64,000 bases of DNA from Phascolarctos cinereus. Lineage: Eukaryota > Chordata > Mammalia > Diprotodontia > Phascolarctidae. Numbering within the stretch: position 1 is the first letter of the stretch; each line of letters opens with the position of its first letter. Position numbers and translations under genes: made by a program. Below the pieces are notes generated by a model. That model was not told the DNA's origin. It did not search any database and worked only from the letters and a program-made list of their open reading frames with translations. This document shows, piece by piece, positions 45,028 through 55,320 of this stretch. The DNA lies in NCBI RefSeq assembly GCF_002099425.1, contig NW_018343978.1:20431001-20495000 (forward strand), in the 5' to 3' direction.

Positions 45028-45040
45028 AAAACTTCTTAAA
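45028..45040. repeat. right target-site duplication of L1
   Basis: Partner of 41772-41784. Confidence 0.8.
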
Positions 45041-45189
45041 TCTCTTCAAAATAGGAATTATGTGCAACAGATAAAGTAATTTCAGATGTCTCCAGAATCT
45101 AAGAAACTGAGAACCCTAACAAGGTAATAAAGTGATAATCTAACAACAGAGACAACCAACCATAAGTGAGCAAGTGAGTTTAATTACAT

Positions 45190-45810
45190 AAATGAGAAAG
45201 CAATTATAATAGAGGGGACAATCTGCTGGAGAAGATGTATGGAATAAGACGACTTGACTCTTATTGACAAGGAGAAGATACATCTTATTATGAGACATAA
45301 GGGGTGAAGGTAGAGATAGTACATAGGAAATCTAAGAGGTGGGAGTTGAAGAGATGGGTAGAGGATGAAGCTCTCAGTGAATGATTCTAATTTTTTCAGT
45401 GAAATATGAGGCAACCTTCCCATATGAGAAAGTTGGGGAAGGAATGCTATAGGAGCTTTGAATAGGGATGAAAATATTTAGAAGAGTCTGTGTGGTGAAT
45501 GGGGTAGTGAATTGTTTAGGAAGTTGTGAAAGGATTGCTTTGCTGCAGTGAAGGCCCAGTTGGGAATATATAATACAAATTTATAGCAAATCTAGTCAGC
45601 ACAATTTTGTGATTTTATCCAGCTTCATATATCAGCATGTGGGTAGGAGTGAAGGCATTAGATGGTAGAAGTAATCCGTACCTCAGAGTTGGCAGGACAA
45701 GATCAGTTACAGGATAGGGGGCAAGGGATTTAAGAGAAAAAGATGACGTAGATTTGAAATTTGGTGAGGTTGTTGGTGACACCAAGGTCCACTCCCCTGG
45801 AAAAAAAAAA
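45190..45810 (-). mobile_element. L2 LINE ORF2 fragment (minus)
   Basis: On the minus strand it codes text such as SIHLLQQIVPSIIIAF, matching the L2 RT segment DPIPSxLLQxxxPSII. Further 5' it shows the endonuclease-RT linker (plus-strand AGTGAAATATGAGGCAACCTT, GCAGTGAAGGCCCAGTTGGGAAT). Stops are frequent. Confidence 0.75.
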
Positions 45811-45869
45811 CACCTCTTCTTTTCCTCATCAGTAGATTGTAGAGGGTGGGTCTTCAACCTATTCCTATA

Positions 45870-46080
45870 TATAGAATCATAGATTTATAGAATCTTGGAG
45901 TTGGAACATGAACAAGATTTTCCTCTTCAGTGTGCCTACCAAGTGGTCATCAAGCCTTTGATTTCCAGTAAAGTTATACCAGCTGCCTCCCAAGGAAGCC
46001 CACTGCACTTATGACAGCTCTAATTATTAGGAAGTTTTTCCTTTAATCAAGATTCATTCTATTTTTCTGAACTTTCTATT
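45870..46080 (-). mobile_element. CR1/L3 LINE 3' region
   Basis: ATAGAATCATAGATTTATAGAATC, then CCAGCTGCCTCCCAAGGAAGCCCACTGCACTTATGACAGCTCTAATTATTAGGAAGTTTTTCC: a well-conserved CR1-group pattern. Confidence 0.72.
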
Positions 46081-46089
46081 CATTGTTCC

Positions 46090-46925
46090 TATTTTTGCCT
46101 TTTGTTCACCAGCCTCTTTTTTGCATCAGTCTATTTTGTCCTCACCCTTCTCCATTCACCATATTGACCCCATAATTGTCTAGTTCAACCATATAATGTT
46201 TTCTATTCTTGAATCCTGAGACTCTTTGTTCTATACCTTGGCAAACTACAACCTTGGTCAACTTTGCTCCATTGTCCTTCATGGCCCCTATTCTTGAGCT
46301 CCTGAATTTGTGTAGGGTCAAATATTCATGTGTGCTCATTGAGTATAGTGTAATTATTTTGTTTAATTTCACTGGACCTTTACAATTATACAGAAAACAA
46401 TTTTATGTATATGTATATGTGTGTGCATATATATATATATATATAATATTATATATATATATATATATGTATGTATACTTTATTGTCTATTTTTTCTTCC
46501 AGTAATTCCTAACTCAAATCTTTTCTTTTCTTTTCAAGCTCCCTCAAGCACTACTTCAACTATACTTCTCAGGAGAGAACTTTTGCTCATGCTTTACCGA
46601 GGAAGTTGAAGTCACATGTTATGACCTTTTCACCCTTATACAACTCAAAAATTCTTTGAATTATCCCCATTCTCATTTTTTTTCTTCCAGTCTCTGAGGA
46701 ATATGTGGTTCTTCTTCTTTGTAAGGTCAGCACCTCTACTTGTGCCTTTGGTCCCTTTCCATCCTATCTTCCCTTATCTCCTCTGAAGTATGCCCCTTCA
46801 ATTATTTAATCACTATTGCTCGTCTTTAATCTCTTTATTTGGCTCTCATTGGCTTTTTCCCATTTACCTACATTCCCATTTATAATCCCCATCCTTATAT
46901 AAAAATCAACCCCAAAGCAACAATT
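46090..46925 (+). mobile_element. L2 LINE ORF2 fragment with AT microsatellite
   Basis: Around 46690-46760 it codes SEEYVVLLLCKVSTSTCAFGPFPSYLP, the start of the L2 RT domain (SDEEVxxLLxKxxPSTCxLDPIPSxLL). Upstream is the linker region. A (TA)n/(TGTA) run interrupts at about 46405-46470. Confidence 0.7.
46405..46475. repeat. (TA)n / ATGT microsatellite
   Basis: Two TA blocks separated by ATATTATA, preceded and followed by GTATAT units. Confidence 0.93.
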
Positions 46926-46969
46926 TTCAATTTGCCCTTGAGCTAACATTCACTACCATTCCTGGAAGG

Positions 46970-47350
46970 TTTAGAACTCCTTGAAAAAGCCCCTCCTCTC
47001 AAGAACCTTACATTCTCCTGAGGCATGCATCATGTATCCAGATGAGGAAAAGGGAGACAATGTGCTAAGAACAGATGTGGCAAGTATAGGCCCTCATGTA
47101 GGAGGTGGCACCTGAGCGCAGCTTTGAAGGAAAGGATTCTATTAGACAGACGTGAAGAAACTTACCACACATGATAGAGTACCTGTGGAGATGCAATTAG
47201 AATAACATAGACATGGAAAGGCAGGTGAAAATCAGATGGTAGAGGGCTTTAAGTGACAAGTGGAAAATTTTGTATTTTACACTAGAGGCAATAGAGTAGA
47301 GATTTTTGATGACACAAATAACATGATCTGATCTGTATTTTAAAAATATC
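46970..47350 (-). mobile_element. L2 LINE 3' half (minus)
   Basis: CTCAAGAACCTTACATTCTCC, GGAGGTGGCACCTGAGCGCAGC, ATGGTAGAGGGCTTTAAGTGACAAG, ACATGATCTGATCTGTATTTTAAAA: reversed L2 3' UTR to RT end. Confidence 0.82.
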
Positions 47351-47351
47351 A

Positions 47352-47450
47352 ATTTGCCTAAGGCCATAGAATAAGTTAGTAGCACAGCTGGGACTTTTAT
47401 TCTATGGTTTTACATCTGGATTTAACCTACCCTACAGCACTGTGGTTTTA
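47352..47450 (-). mobile_element. MIR fragment (minus)
   Basis: TTGCCTAAGGCCATAGAATAAGTTAGTAGCACAGCTGGGACTTTTATTC is a diverged reversed MIR. Confidence 0.6.
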
Positions 47451-47719
47451 TAAACTTTGATAATATCTCCTCTCTATCTCCCCCCCCCCAAACTTATGGA
47501 CTCTTATTTTTGTGAAATTAAGATATTTTTAAAATTTATTTTTATATATTTATTATATAATATTTTCAGTTATATTTAATTATATATAGTATATTTAGAT
47601 TTTTCATTTGTTCAGAAACATACTGTTATCCAATGTAATCATCTGCTTGATTTCCTGTAGCCTAGCTGCTATGTGAATAATCCACCTGTCATAAATAATG
47701 AAACACTGAAATTACTCTA
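47451..47719. other. AT-rich low-complexity stretch
   Basis: A C9 run near 47480 and TTAT-rich text at 47515-47610. Confidence 0.6.
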
Positions 47720-47734
47720 CCAGACACTACAAAC

Positions 47735-47912
47735 AAGCAAATGAAAGAGAGGGAGGGAGGAAAAGAGAAAAGTGTGGAAAAAGGGAATGAGGACAGAGGG
47801 TGAGGTAGGAAGGAAGAGAGAGAAAAAGGAAAAGGAAAAATAGTAAAGAGAAAGAAACAATGAATGAATGAATAAGAAAAAAATAAAAAAGAAAGAAAAG
47901 GAAACACAATTA
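47735..47912 (+). repeat. purine-rich (GA) tract
   Basis: About 180 bases almost all A and G on the plus strand (GAGGGAGGGAGGAAAAGAG, AAAGGAAAAGGAAAAA). Open frames on the other strand are low-complexity artefacts. Confidence 0.9.
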
Positions 47913-47934
47913 GTTTAAAGAGGAAGAGTTTTGT

Positions 47935-48140
47935 GTAGTAGAATGAATCCATTAACGCTCCTTGGAGTTAAAAGGCCTGCATTTAAATCCTGTCTCTGCT
48001 GCTTACTAGATGAACAATCTTGGATAAGTTACTAACCCTCTTTGATGTCAGGCTCCACATCAGTAAAATCATTAGTATAATGCCCACCCTACTTATCTCA
48101 CGAGGTGGTTGGTGGTTCTGAGTGTTAAATAAAACGATTG
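47935..48140 (+). mobile_element. MIR/CORE-SINE
   Basis: CCTTGGAGTTAAAAGGCCTGC, TTTAAATCCTGTCTCTGCTGC, TTGGATAAGTTACTAACCC, then the GTGTTAAATAAAACGATT end. Confidence 0.72.
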
Positions 48141-48397
48141 ATATTTATATGAACAGTATTATATATAACACATATCTATCCATGTGAATATATTAATAAA
48201 ATGATCAGATATTATTTTATCCATGTAGGAAGGTCCCTAGGACGAACCTCCTTTACCAGAACAGTGTTTTTTGCATTTTAGAGAGTTGTCCAGGACATTG
48301 AGAAGTTAAGGAACCGCTTGAGTTGCACACAGTCCATATGTGCCAGAAGCACCACTTGAACCTATCCCTGCTGACTCTAAGGCTAATTTTCTGTCTA

Positions 48398-48595
48398 TCA
48401 TATTCCTTGTCTCTCTCGTCTCCCTCTTTCTTTGTCTTCCTCTCTCTCTTTTTCCTTCTCTCTCTTCTTCTTCTTCTCTACCCCTCTCCCTCTTTCCTTC
48501 TCTCTCCCTCTCTTTCTCTCTCCTTTTTTCCCCTTTCTTCTCCTCACTTTCTTTTTCTTCCCCTCCCCTTCCTTCCTTTCCCTCCTCTTCCCTTC

Positions 48596-48662
<67 letters not shown>
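48398..48662 (+). repeat. polypyrimidine tract with (CT)n
   Basis: About 265 bases of C/T, ending in a perfect CT run at about 48600-48661, followed by C8. The complementary strand is pure purine. All long open frames here are simple-sequence artefacts. Confidence 0.97.
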
Positions 48663-48665
<3 letters not shown>

Positions 48666-51350
48666 ACACCCCCCCCCACACGTATATATAATGCCTAAAG
48701 TCCTTGAGGTGTTAAAGAAAATACTGCATATAAAATGCATGGACAAGCAGAATAGGTTTACATAATGTTAATATAGACAAATGGCACGTGCAACATTATA
48801 TCTAGTTGCAATTTAATTAGATTAATTAGATCAATAGAATTGTTAGTGCTATATTATCTTATCTAGACTTAGGCTGGCAAAGAACACTGCTTAAAAATGG
48901 TTTACAACACTAAAACATTATAATAGCACATATAGTGTCAGTGCTATCACACATCAATATCATCACGAACACACCATTAAGAGGGAGGGTTTATAGGACA
49001 CTCAAGAGACACATAAAATGCTACCCTTACAGGGGAAAAAATTTGATAATGCAGACTACAAAATTATTCCAACTGTTGAAAAAGACCTTATTTGAAATTA
49101 ATTCCAAATTTAGTGTGGTCATGATTACATAGCAAATGAATTTAACAAACAGGTTCTGGAGCTAACATAATGGACAAAACAGAATTCATTTACCTTATGC
49201 CTTGCCTAAAAATCCTGCAGAAATTTCAAACACTCAATAAATCATAGATGGTGACTGAATTCTTGAGCCATCCACTTGAACACACACCAGATGGCATGTT
49301 CCATAAAAGCATCCTGTAACATTAAGAAATTGCGGCTAGAGTGAGGGCTGATTTCTTGAAAACACTGACAACAGAATACCTTGAGTCCTCAGAGCTCAGG
49401 AGGCCAGTAGGAGGAGGGAAGAAACTATTCCATCATAAACTCTATTAATTTTCACTTTGGGAATTTTCCATCCCACTGAGATTGTCACACTGATTTAGTT
49501 TTGATAGACTTTTCTTTGGTTTGTTGTCAGACCAATATGGACATGAGGCCATAGCCTCACTGGAGCTGCAAATAATAGACCAAGTTTGGGTTATTTTTTT
49601 GCTTGGTAGTCCTCAAAACCTATCACACCTTATAATAGATTCCTTTTGGTTTGCATAAATCCATGAAATATTAAAAAAAAAGAGTTTGCATGAATCCATG
49701 AAACAAAAAAAAAATCAATAATCCAATATGTGAAGTTGAAAATTAATGACAATTATTGGAAAAGAAACCTAGCTTTTTTTGCTCTTTGCTCAATGAATTT
49801 TCATGATTTTTATCTCTTAAGTGTGATCAGCTAGGTCCACTGAAAAAAAAAGCAAAAAACTTTACATTAAATTTTCATAGGCCATATCATAGGTACCCAT
49901 TAACTATTTATTGAATTGAATTGATTAAAAAATTGTTCACAATTAGTCATATGGCAAGAATGAGGGAAAAATTATGGACAGCTGATGTGCCCTTTTGGCA
50001 TCCTGGTGATATCAAGACAGAGCAAAGAAGGTCGCTGTAATGTTGAGTGGCCCCTTTGTAGCAAACTTACAGGAAGAAAGGGACCTAAGTTACAACGGAT
50101 AGGTCAACATGGATAGGTTAAGAGTGATGTCGTTGGAGGGAATATACATATTGTTAAATTGCAGATCTATTGAGCAGCTAGTGAAGACCACCTCTGGTCC
50201 TGTTCCCTTTCTTTGCCTTTTCCTTGAGCTCTCTACTCCCTTCTCAGGGACTTGAAAACAGTATTTCCAAATGCAAGCAGCAGACATATGCTTTGACGAA
50301 TACTGACACCTGTTTCAAAGAGAATGCAAAAGACTTGGTGTTCTTCCGTATTTTGTCTTCATCTTCTCATCATGCAGTATAAATTAGAATATTTTGCTAA
50401 GTGTTAGCTTCTGCAGCTTAATTATACTAAATATACTGTAGCTGACAGTGTTTACATACTGCAAACTATTTAACATTTTATATATAGCAAGAAAGATGTG
50501 CTTAAATCTGTTTGCATAGTTTGCACTGGTATATCTCTAAAATAGATGTGAATAATTACCATTGCCATAGTTATGCTATGCTTTTCAAAATTATAATTAA
50601 TTAAAATGTCTCATTCCGTAGTGCTTCCAATTGTTGCACTAGATCCAATTTGAATTTTAGCTGCAGATGCAATTGTCCATTATTGTTTTCCCCAGATTCA
50701 ATTTGAGCCTACCGCTAACTGACAATGTTCCCCTCCCCCCCAGAGGGTGGCAGAGGAAATCAAAGAAGGTGGAAGATTTGTATTTTCTTTTCATTCCAGT
50801 GCCCTAATATAGGTTTTATTAAGCTTTAAGTACTCAATTGGCAACCTTATGTCATATCATTCTTTCAGAAATGACAATAAACATAGTATTTTTGGTAGCT
50901 CTTAGTTGGCAAGCCCAATGTTGAACAGTAGGATTGACTAACTCAACTGAATTCTCCACCGAATGGCTTCTTTCTCATGAAATCGTCTATCTAATTCATT
51001 GATATGACAGTAATTTTATTCTTATTTGATATTGACTATTTTTCCTTGGTGTGTTCTTCCTTCAGAAAAATCATATTGAACTCTTGGGGGAAAAAACTTC
51101 TGGATTGCCAATGTTACTGGTAGAACAGGAGAAAGATTGGAGAAGATGCTCATTGACTAAAAGTTTTAGAATAGAGAAAGTCAACAATCTGAAGTTAGAA
51201 TGGTGGATCCTCTTGTAAAACATTTATCTTTTTGTAGAAGATTTCTGTCAAAATCTAATTGATCTTGACTATAGGGATGTGGGGAGCTCTTTGGAAATTA
51301 TTTGCAATTTATTTCTAAACCAAGAAATCAATTATAAGAATACTGAGAAT
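48663..51350. other. single-copy block, partly candidate conserved noncoding
   Basis: No repeat recognised across 2.7 kb. A short duplicated segment lies at 49649-49668 / 49684-49703. The part 50290-50740 is rich in homeodomain-type TAATTA cores and has no coding frames. Confidence 0.45.
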
Positions 51351-51357
51351 AGGGCAT

Positions 51358-51362
51358 GATAG

Positions 51363-51393
<31 letters not shown>

Positions 51394-51420
51394 GATAGCA
51401 AGAAAGACAGACAGACAGAT
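51358..51420 (+). repeat. (GATA)n microsatellite with (ACAG) end
   Basis: About 10 GATA units, one interrupted, then GACAGACAGACAGA. Confidence 0.95.
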
Positions 51421-51525
51421 CAAAAATTCTGTCATGTATTTACTACCTTCCAAGAACTGTACTAAGTGATTGTCATACAAATACAAGAAAGCAAGACAGT
51501 CTTTGCCTTCAAGGAGATGGCATTC
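51421..51525 (-). mobile_element. L2 3' end (minus), left part, split by L1
   Basis: CAAGACAGTCTTTGCCTTCAAGGAGATGGCATTC is reversed L2; it stops where the L1 tail begins and resumes at 52624 with a duplicated overlap. Confidence 0.8.
51508..51525. repeat. left target-site duplication of minus L1
   Basis: TTCAAGGAGATGGCATTC pairs with TTCAAGAAGATGATATTC at 52624-52641 (15 of 18). Confidence 0.8.
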
Positions 51526-52623
51526 TTTTCTTTCTTTTTTATTTTTTTGGTTAAGAGGAAAATATTTGTTTAAAAATTTTATATTTATTTGATAATCATA
51601 CAATCAGTATGTATTATCCTGCACACTATTTGGCATATAATTAGAACTTTTAAAGAAATGATTGAGTTTTATGTAAAAGCAGCAGGAGGATGGGAAATGA
51701 TAGCCTGTGATTGTAAAAAAAGATATATTTTTAATTAATTTATTTTTAGTTTTCAACATTCATTTCCATAAGATTTTGAGCTTCAAATTTTCTCACCATC
51801 TCTCCCCTGCCCCCCACTTCAAGATAGTGTGCAATTTAATATAGGCTCTACATATACATTCATATTAAACCTATTTTCACATTAGTCTTGTTGTAAAGAA
51901 AAACTAGAACCAATGGGAGAAACCACAAGAAAGAAAGAAAAAAACAAAAAACAAAAAAACAGAGAGAGAGAAAATAACATACCTCAGTCTGCATTCAGAC
52001 TCCATAGTTCTTTTTCTTGATGTGGACAATATTTTCCATAATGAGTATTTTGGAGTTGTCTTAGATCCTTGCATTGCCAAGAAGAGGTAAGTCTGTCAAA
52101 GGTGATCATCACACAATGTTGCTGTTACTGTGTACAATGTTCTTCTGGTTCTGCTCACCTCACTCAGCATGAGTTCATGTAAGTCTTTCCAGGTTTTTCT
52201 GAAGTCTGCCTGCTCATCATTTCATATGGAACAATAGTATTCCATTGCATTTATATACCACAACTTGTTCAGACATTCCCCAATTGATGGGCATCCCCAC
52301 AATTTCTAGTTCTTTGCTACCACAAAAAGAGCTGCTATAAATATTTTTGTATATGTAAGTCCTTTTCTCATTTTTATGATCTCTTTGGGATACAGACCTA
52401 AAAGTGGTATTGCTGGGTTAAAGGGTATGGACAATTTTATAGCCCTTTGGGTATAGCTCCAAATTGCTCCCCAGAATGGTTGGATCAGTTCACAACTCCA
52501 CCAGCAATGCATTAGTGTTTCAATTTTCCCACATCTTCTCCAACATTTATCATTTTCCTGTTTTGTTATGTTAGCCAATCTGATAGTTGTGATGTGGTAC
52601 CTCAGAGTTGTTTTGATTTTCAT
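51526..52623 (-). mobile_element. 5'-truncated L1 with probable 3' transduced segment
   Basis: 51715-52623 is an L1 on the minus strand. It holds the ORF2 C-terminus (HITTIRLANITKQENDK, FWGAIWSYTQRAIKLSIPFNPAIPLLGLYPKEI) and then a 3' UTR. The L1 A-rich end is near 51715-51735. Between it and the T-rich run at 51526-51550 (the outer poly(A) on the minus strand) lies about 165 bp that is not L1. The target-site duplication lies outside this extra piece. Confidence 0.85.
52306..52623 (-). pseudogene. L1 ORF2 C-terminal fragment
   Basis: Codes KIKTTLRYHITTIRLANITKQENDKCWRRCGKIETLMHCWWSCELIQPFW through KGLTYTKIFIAALFVVAKN, homologous to 44110-44450 on the plus strand. Open across this length, so probably less decayed than the other L1 pieces. 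Confidence 0.92.
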
Positions 52624-52745
52624 TTCAAGAAGATGATATTCTAATGGAAGACAAAATATAAATGTTATCTGGAAGGGAAAAGGAGGGAATAGAAATTGTT
52701 CTAAAAGGTGGAGAAAGTGCTTTGAAAGTCTAGATCTGGGCAAAA
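52624..52745 (-). mobile_element. L2 3' UTR (minus), right part
   Basis: It resumes with TTCAAGAAGATGATATTCTAATGG and continues GACAAAATATAAATGTTATCTGG, GTGCTTTGAAAG. Confidence 0.78.
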
Positions 52746-53309
52746 TAAAGCCAAAGCTGGCTTATCATGGCTTATCAAACCTCATGGTAGTACTAGGGAT
52801 GGAATCCAGTTTTTGCATGTAAAAGAGGTCAAATTAATGGCCTGAAAGGACTAATTGAGGAGGCATAGTATGAAGATGGCTGAGATCTGTTTTTGTGTTT
52901 TTTAAGAATATATCACAGAAAACATGAGAACCAATAAGCAAAAATGAGCATCCAAATGGAACTCTGGTAATGATACTGAGATGGTAGTGCTGAGGTAATA
53001 TCAAATTAAAGTACCTTTCTAACTCCCAAACTGCCTACTTGGATGCATATCTGATTGATCTACTCATATTATAATTATTTCAGTTTTTTAAAAATTTCTT
53101 GTTGGCTCTTACCTGATTGGAAATGGGATTTATTTCAGGAGGAAAGATATATGCTTCCACATAAAAGAGAAGGTAGAGAAATACCTGAGGAAGCTGATAA
53201 AAAGCCTACTTATATCAATAACATTTTAGATATTGGCTGACATGAGGGACTATGAAAGACACTGGGCTATACTGCTATCCATCTTATTTTAATATCTAGG
53301 AGGAATGGT
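52746..53309. other. single-copy sequence
   Basis: Nothing recognised. Confidence 0.45.
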
Positions 53310-53525
53310 AATAAAAATAATGACATTTTTACATAATACTTTAAGGTTTACAAAAGGTTTTTTTCTTCATAATACTCTATGAGGGAGGAGGTATGAATAT
53401 TATGATCTCCATTTTCTAGCTGAGGAGACTGAGGCTCAGAGGAGTTAAATGATTTTCCCAGAATTAGTGACTCATAACTACAAACTTTTTGGTACACAAT
53501 TCTGCCTCTCAGAATATCGTTGTCT
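53310..53525 (-). mobile_element. CORE-SINE (MIR type), minus
   Basis: ATAATACTTTAAGGTTTACAAA, CCATTTTCTAGCTGAGGAGACTGAGGC, TTAAATGATTTTCCCAG in reversed MIR order. Confidence 0.85.
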
Positions 53526-54137
53526 TTCAGAAGGGGAGGAAGTGGTAGCACTTAAATGAGAATCAATAGATCAGATTGAGAAAGTTGATGTCAGAATACA
53601 TGGGGTCTCAACCACCTATTACAGCTAGGTTGAGATTAATAAAGAAATTTCATTTAGTATGAATTATAAGATGATACCAAGTCACACTTAATGTGAGTCA
53701 AAATTCAACTAATATGACATGTGAGAGTTAGTCAAAGGTTTTAATACAATCCTACATCATCAGTCTGCATTTGCCTATCATGTTGTGCTGATGTGATATG
53801 TTGCTGAGTACCATATTGCCAACAGTTGTGTTAATTTTTTTAAATAGTCTTTAAAAAAAGGACAAAAGGAAGAATACTTTAGATGGAACCGTTACTAGAA
53901 CAGAAAAGAAGAGGCTTGTTATTACATTAGAAGAAAGATTTGATAGAATTTGATGATATAAATATGGTTATAACTCTAAAAAGGACAAAATTTCAGAATG
54001 CCTGAATCTATAGAAATAAATTATAAACATATGTATATGAAATAAAAAAGAAAAAAAAACAAGGAAAAAGTATGGATAAAACTCTCTGAGCCTACTAGTA
54101 TGAAGATTTAAAGAAAGAGAAGACAATTCATCTTGCT
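53526..54137. other. unassigned AT-rich
   Basis: Nothing recognised. Confidence 0.45.
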
Positions 54138-54148
54138 AACATATTTTA

Positions 54149-54303
54149 TTTTGTATTTTTTTAGGCAATTGGGGTTAAGTGACTTGCCCAGGGTCACACA
54201 GCTAGTAAGTGTCAAGTATTTGGTCTGAGTCCAGATTTGAACTCAGGTCATCCTGACTTCAGGGCAGGTGCTCTATCCACTGTACCACATAGCTGTCCCC
54301 ACT
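54149..54303 (-). mobile_element. tRNA-derived SINE, short class, minus
   Basis: T-rich tail, AGGCAATTGGGGTTAAG through to CTATCCACTGTACCACATAGC. A likely duplication AACATATTTTA / AAAATATTTTA (54138-54148 / 54304-54314) flanks it. Confidence 0.92.
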
Positions 54304-54314
54304 AAAATATTTTA

Positions 54315-54660
54315 GATGACTTATCCATCATACAATTATCTTCAGGAATAATCTGTAATTTTAAATTTAAAAAATTCTTTATATAAGTACTTTATTACCT
54401 TGTAATTGGCTTGAATCAGAACTATGCTTTTCTAATCCTTTGCTGTTTCAATACATTAATAAATAAATATGAAAATTTCTTTTAAACATTTTCATTTGGC
54501 ACCTGCCCAATTGGGACCTAACTGTATGTATTTATAAAGAAATTAGCAAGGGTACCATTGGAATCTGAGCTTCTCAAAACAATACTTCCTCCCCATTATG
54601 CTGTATTGTGGTAGTATAGTGACAGAAATTCCCCTGGACTGCCTGACTCTGGAATGAAGG
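54315..54660. other. unassigned AT-rich
   Basis: Nothing recognised. Confidence 0.45.
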
Positions 54661-54663
54661 CAT

Positions 54664-54958
54664 CAATTTATATATGAATATATACATATATATACATATA
54701 TATGTATATGTATACACACACATATACACACATATAGATACATACATACGTACACACACACATATATACACACATATAGATACATACATACGTACACACA
54801 CATATATACACACATATAGATACATACATACTTACACACACATATACCACATATAGATACATACATACGTACACACACATATATACACACATATAGATAC
54901 ATACATACGTACACACACATATAGATACATACATACGTACACACACACACACACATAT
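54664..54958 (+). repeat. AT/AC-rich minisatellite, about 40-60 bp unit
   Basis: The core TAGATACATACATACGTACA recurs five to six times, each separated by (CA)n/(TA)n text. Alternating purine-pyrimidine throughout. Tyr/Ile/Cys repeat peptides read across it are artefacts. Confidence 0.95.
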
Positions 54959-55149
54959 GTATGTAAAATAGTTGCCAGGTTTATAAGTAGCCTGATGTAC
55001 TACTGTATCCTGAAGGGTACCATACTTAGATGTTCTGGGCACTCCAAAAACATATTAATACTTTATGTTACTGGATACATACAAGAAAAAAGATTTTTTT
55101 CTTCATAAAATCTTGAAGTCTCTTTAGTGGGCAAAGTATCCTTTATTCG
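54959..55149. other. unassigned spacer
   Basis: Nothing recognised. Confidence 0.4.
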
Positions 55150-55320
55150 TTGGATCATGGATTTTAGAGCTAGAAGAAAGGTCGTAGAGATTATCTAGCC
55201 TGACCAATTCATTTTCCATGAGAGGAAACTCATCAGAGGGGTGGAAAAACTTTCCTGAGGCTAAATAGGAAATAAGCGGCAAGAATCAATCAAATCAATC
55301 AAGAGTCAAACCCAGGTCTT
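55150..55320 (-). mobile_element. ancient CR1/L3-headed, MIR-ended repeat
   Basis: GATTTTAGAGCTAGAAGAAAGGTCGTAGAGATTATCTAG, then GAGAGGAAACTCATCAGAGG and GTCAAACCCAGGTCTTCTGAGC. Confidence 0.55.

Noticed and set aside
48306-48765. Several overlapping long open frames on both strands, up to about 146 codons
   Set aside because: They read through a polypyrimidine/polypurine tract; Ser/Leu/Pro and Arg/Glu repeats are simple-sequence artefacts.
54568-55042. Open frames rich in Cys/Val/Tyr/Ile, up to 124 codons
   Set aside because: They lie across the CA/TA minisatellite; no protein meaning.
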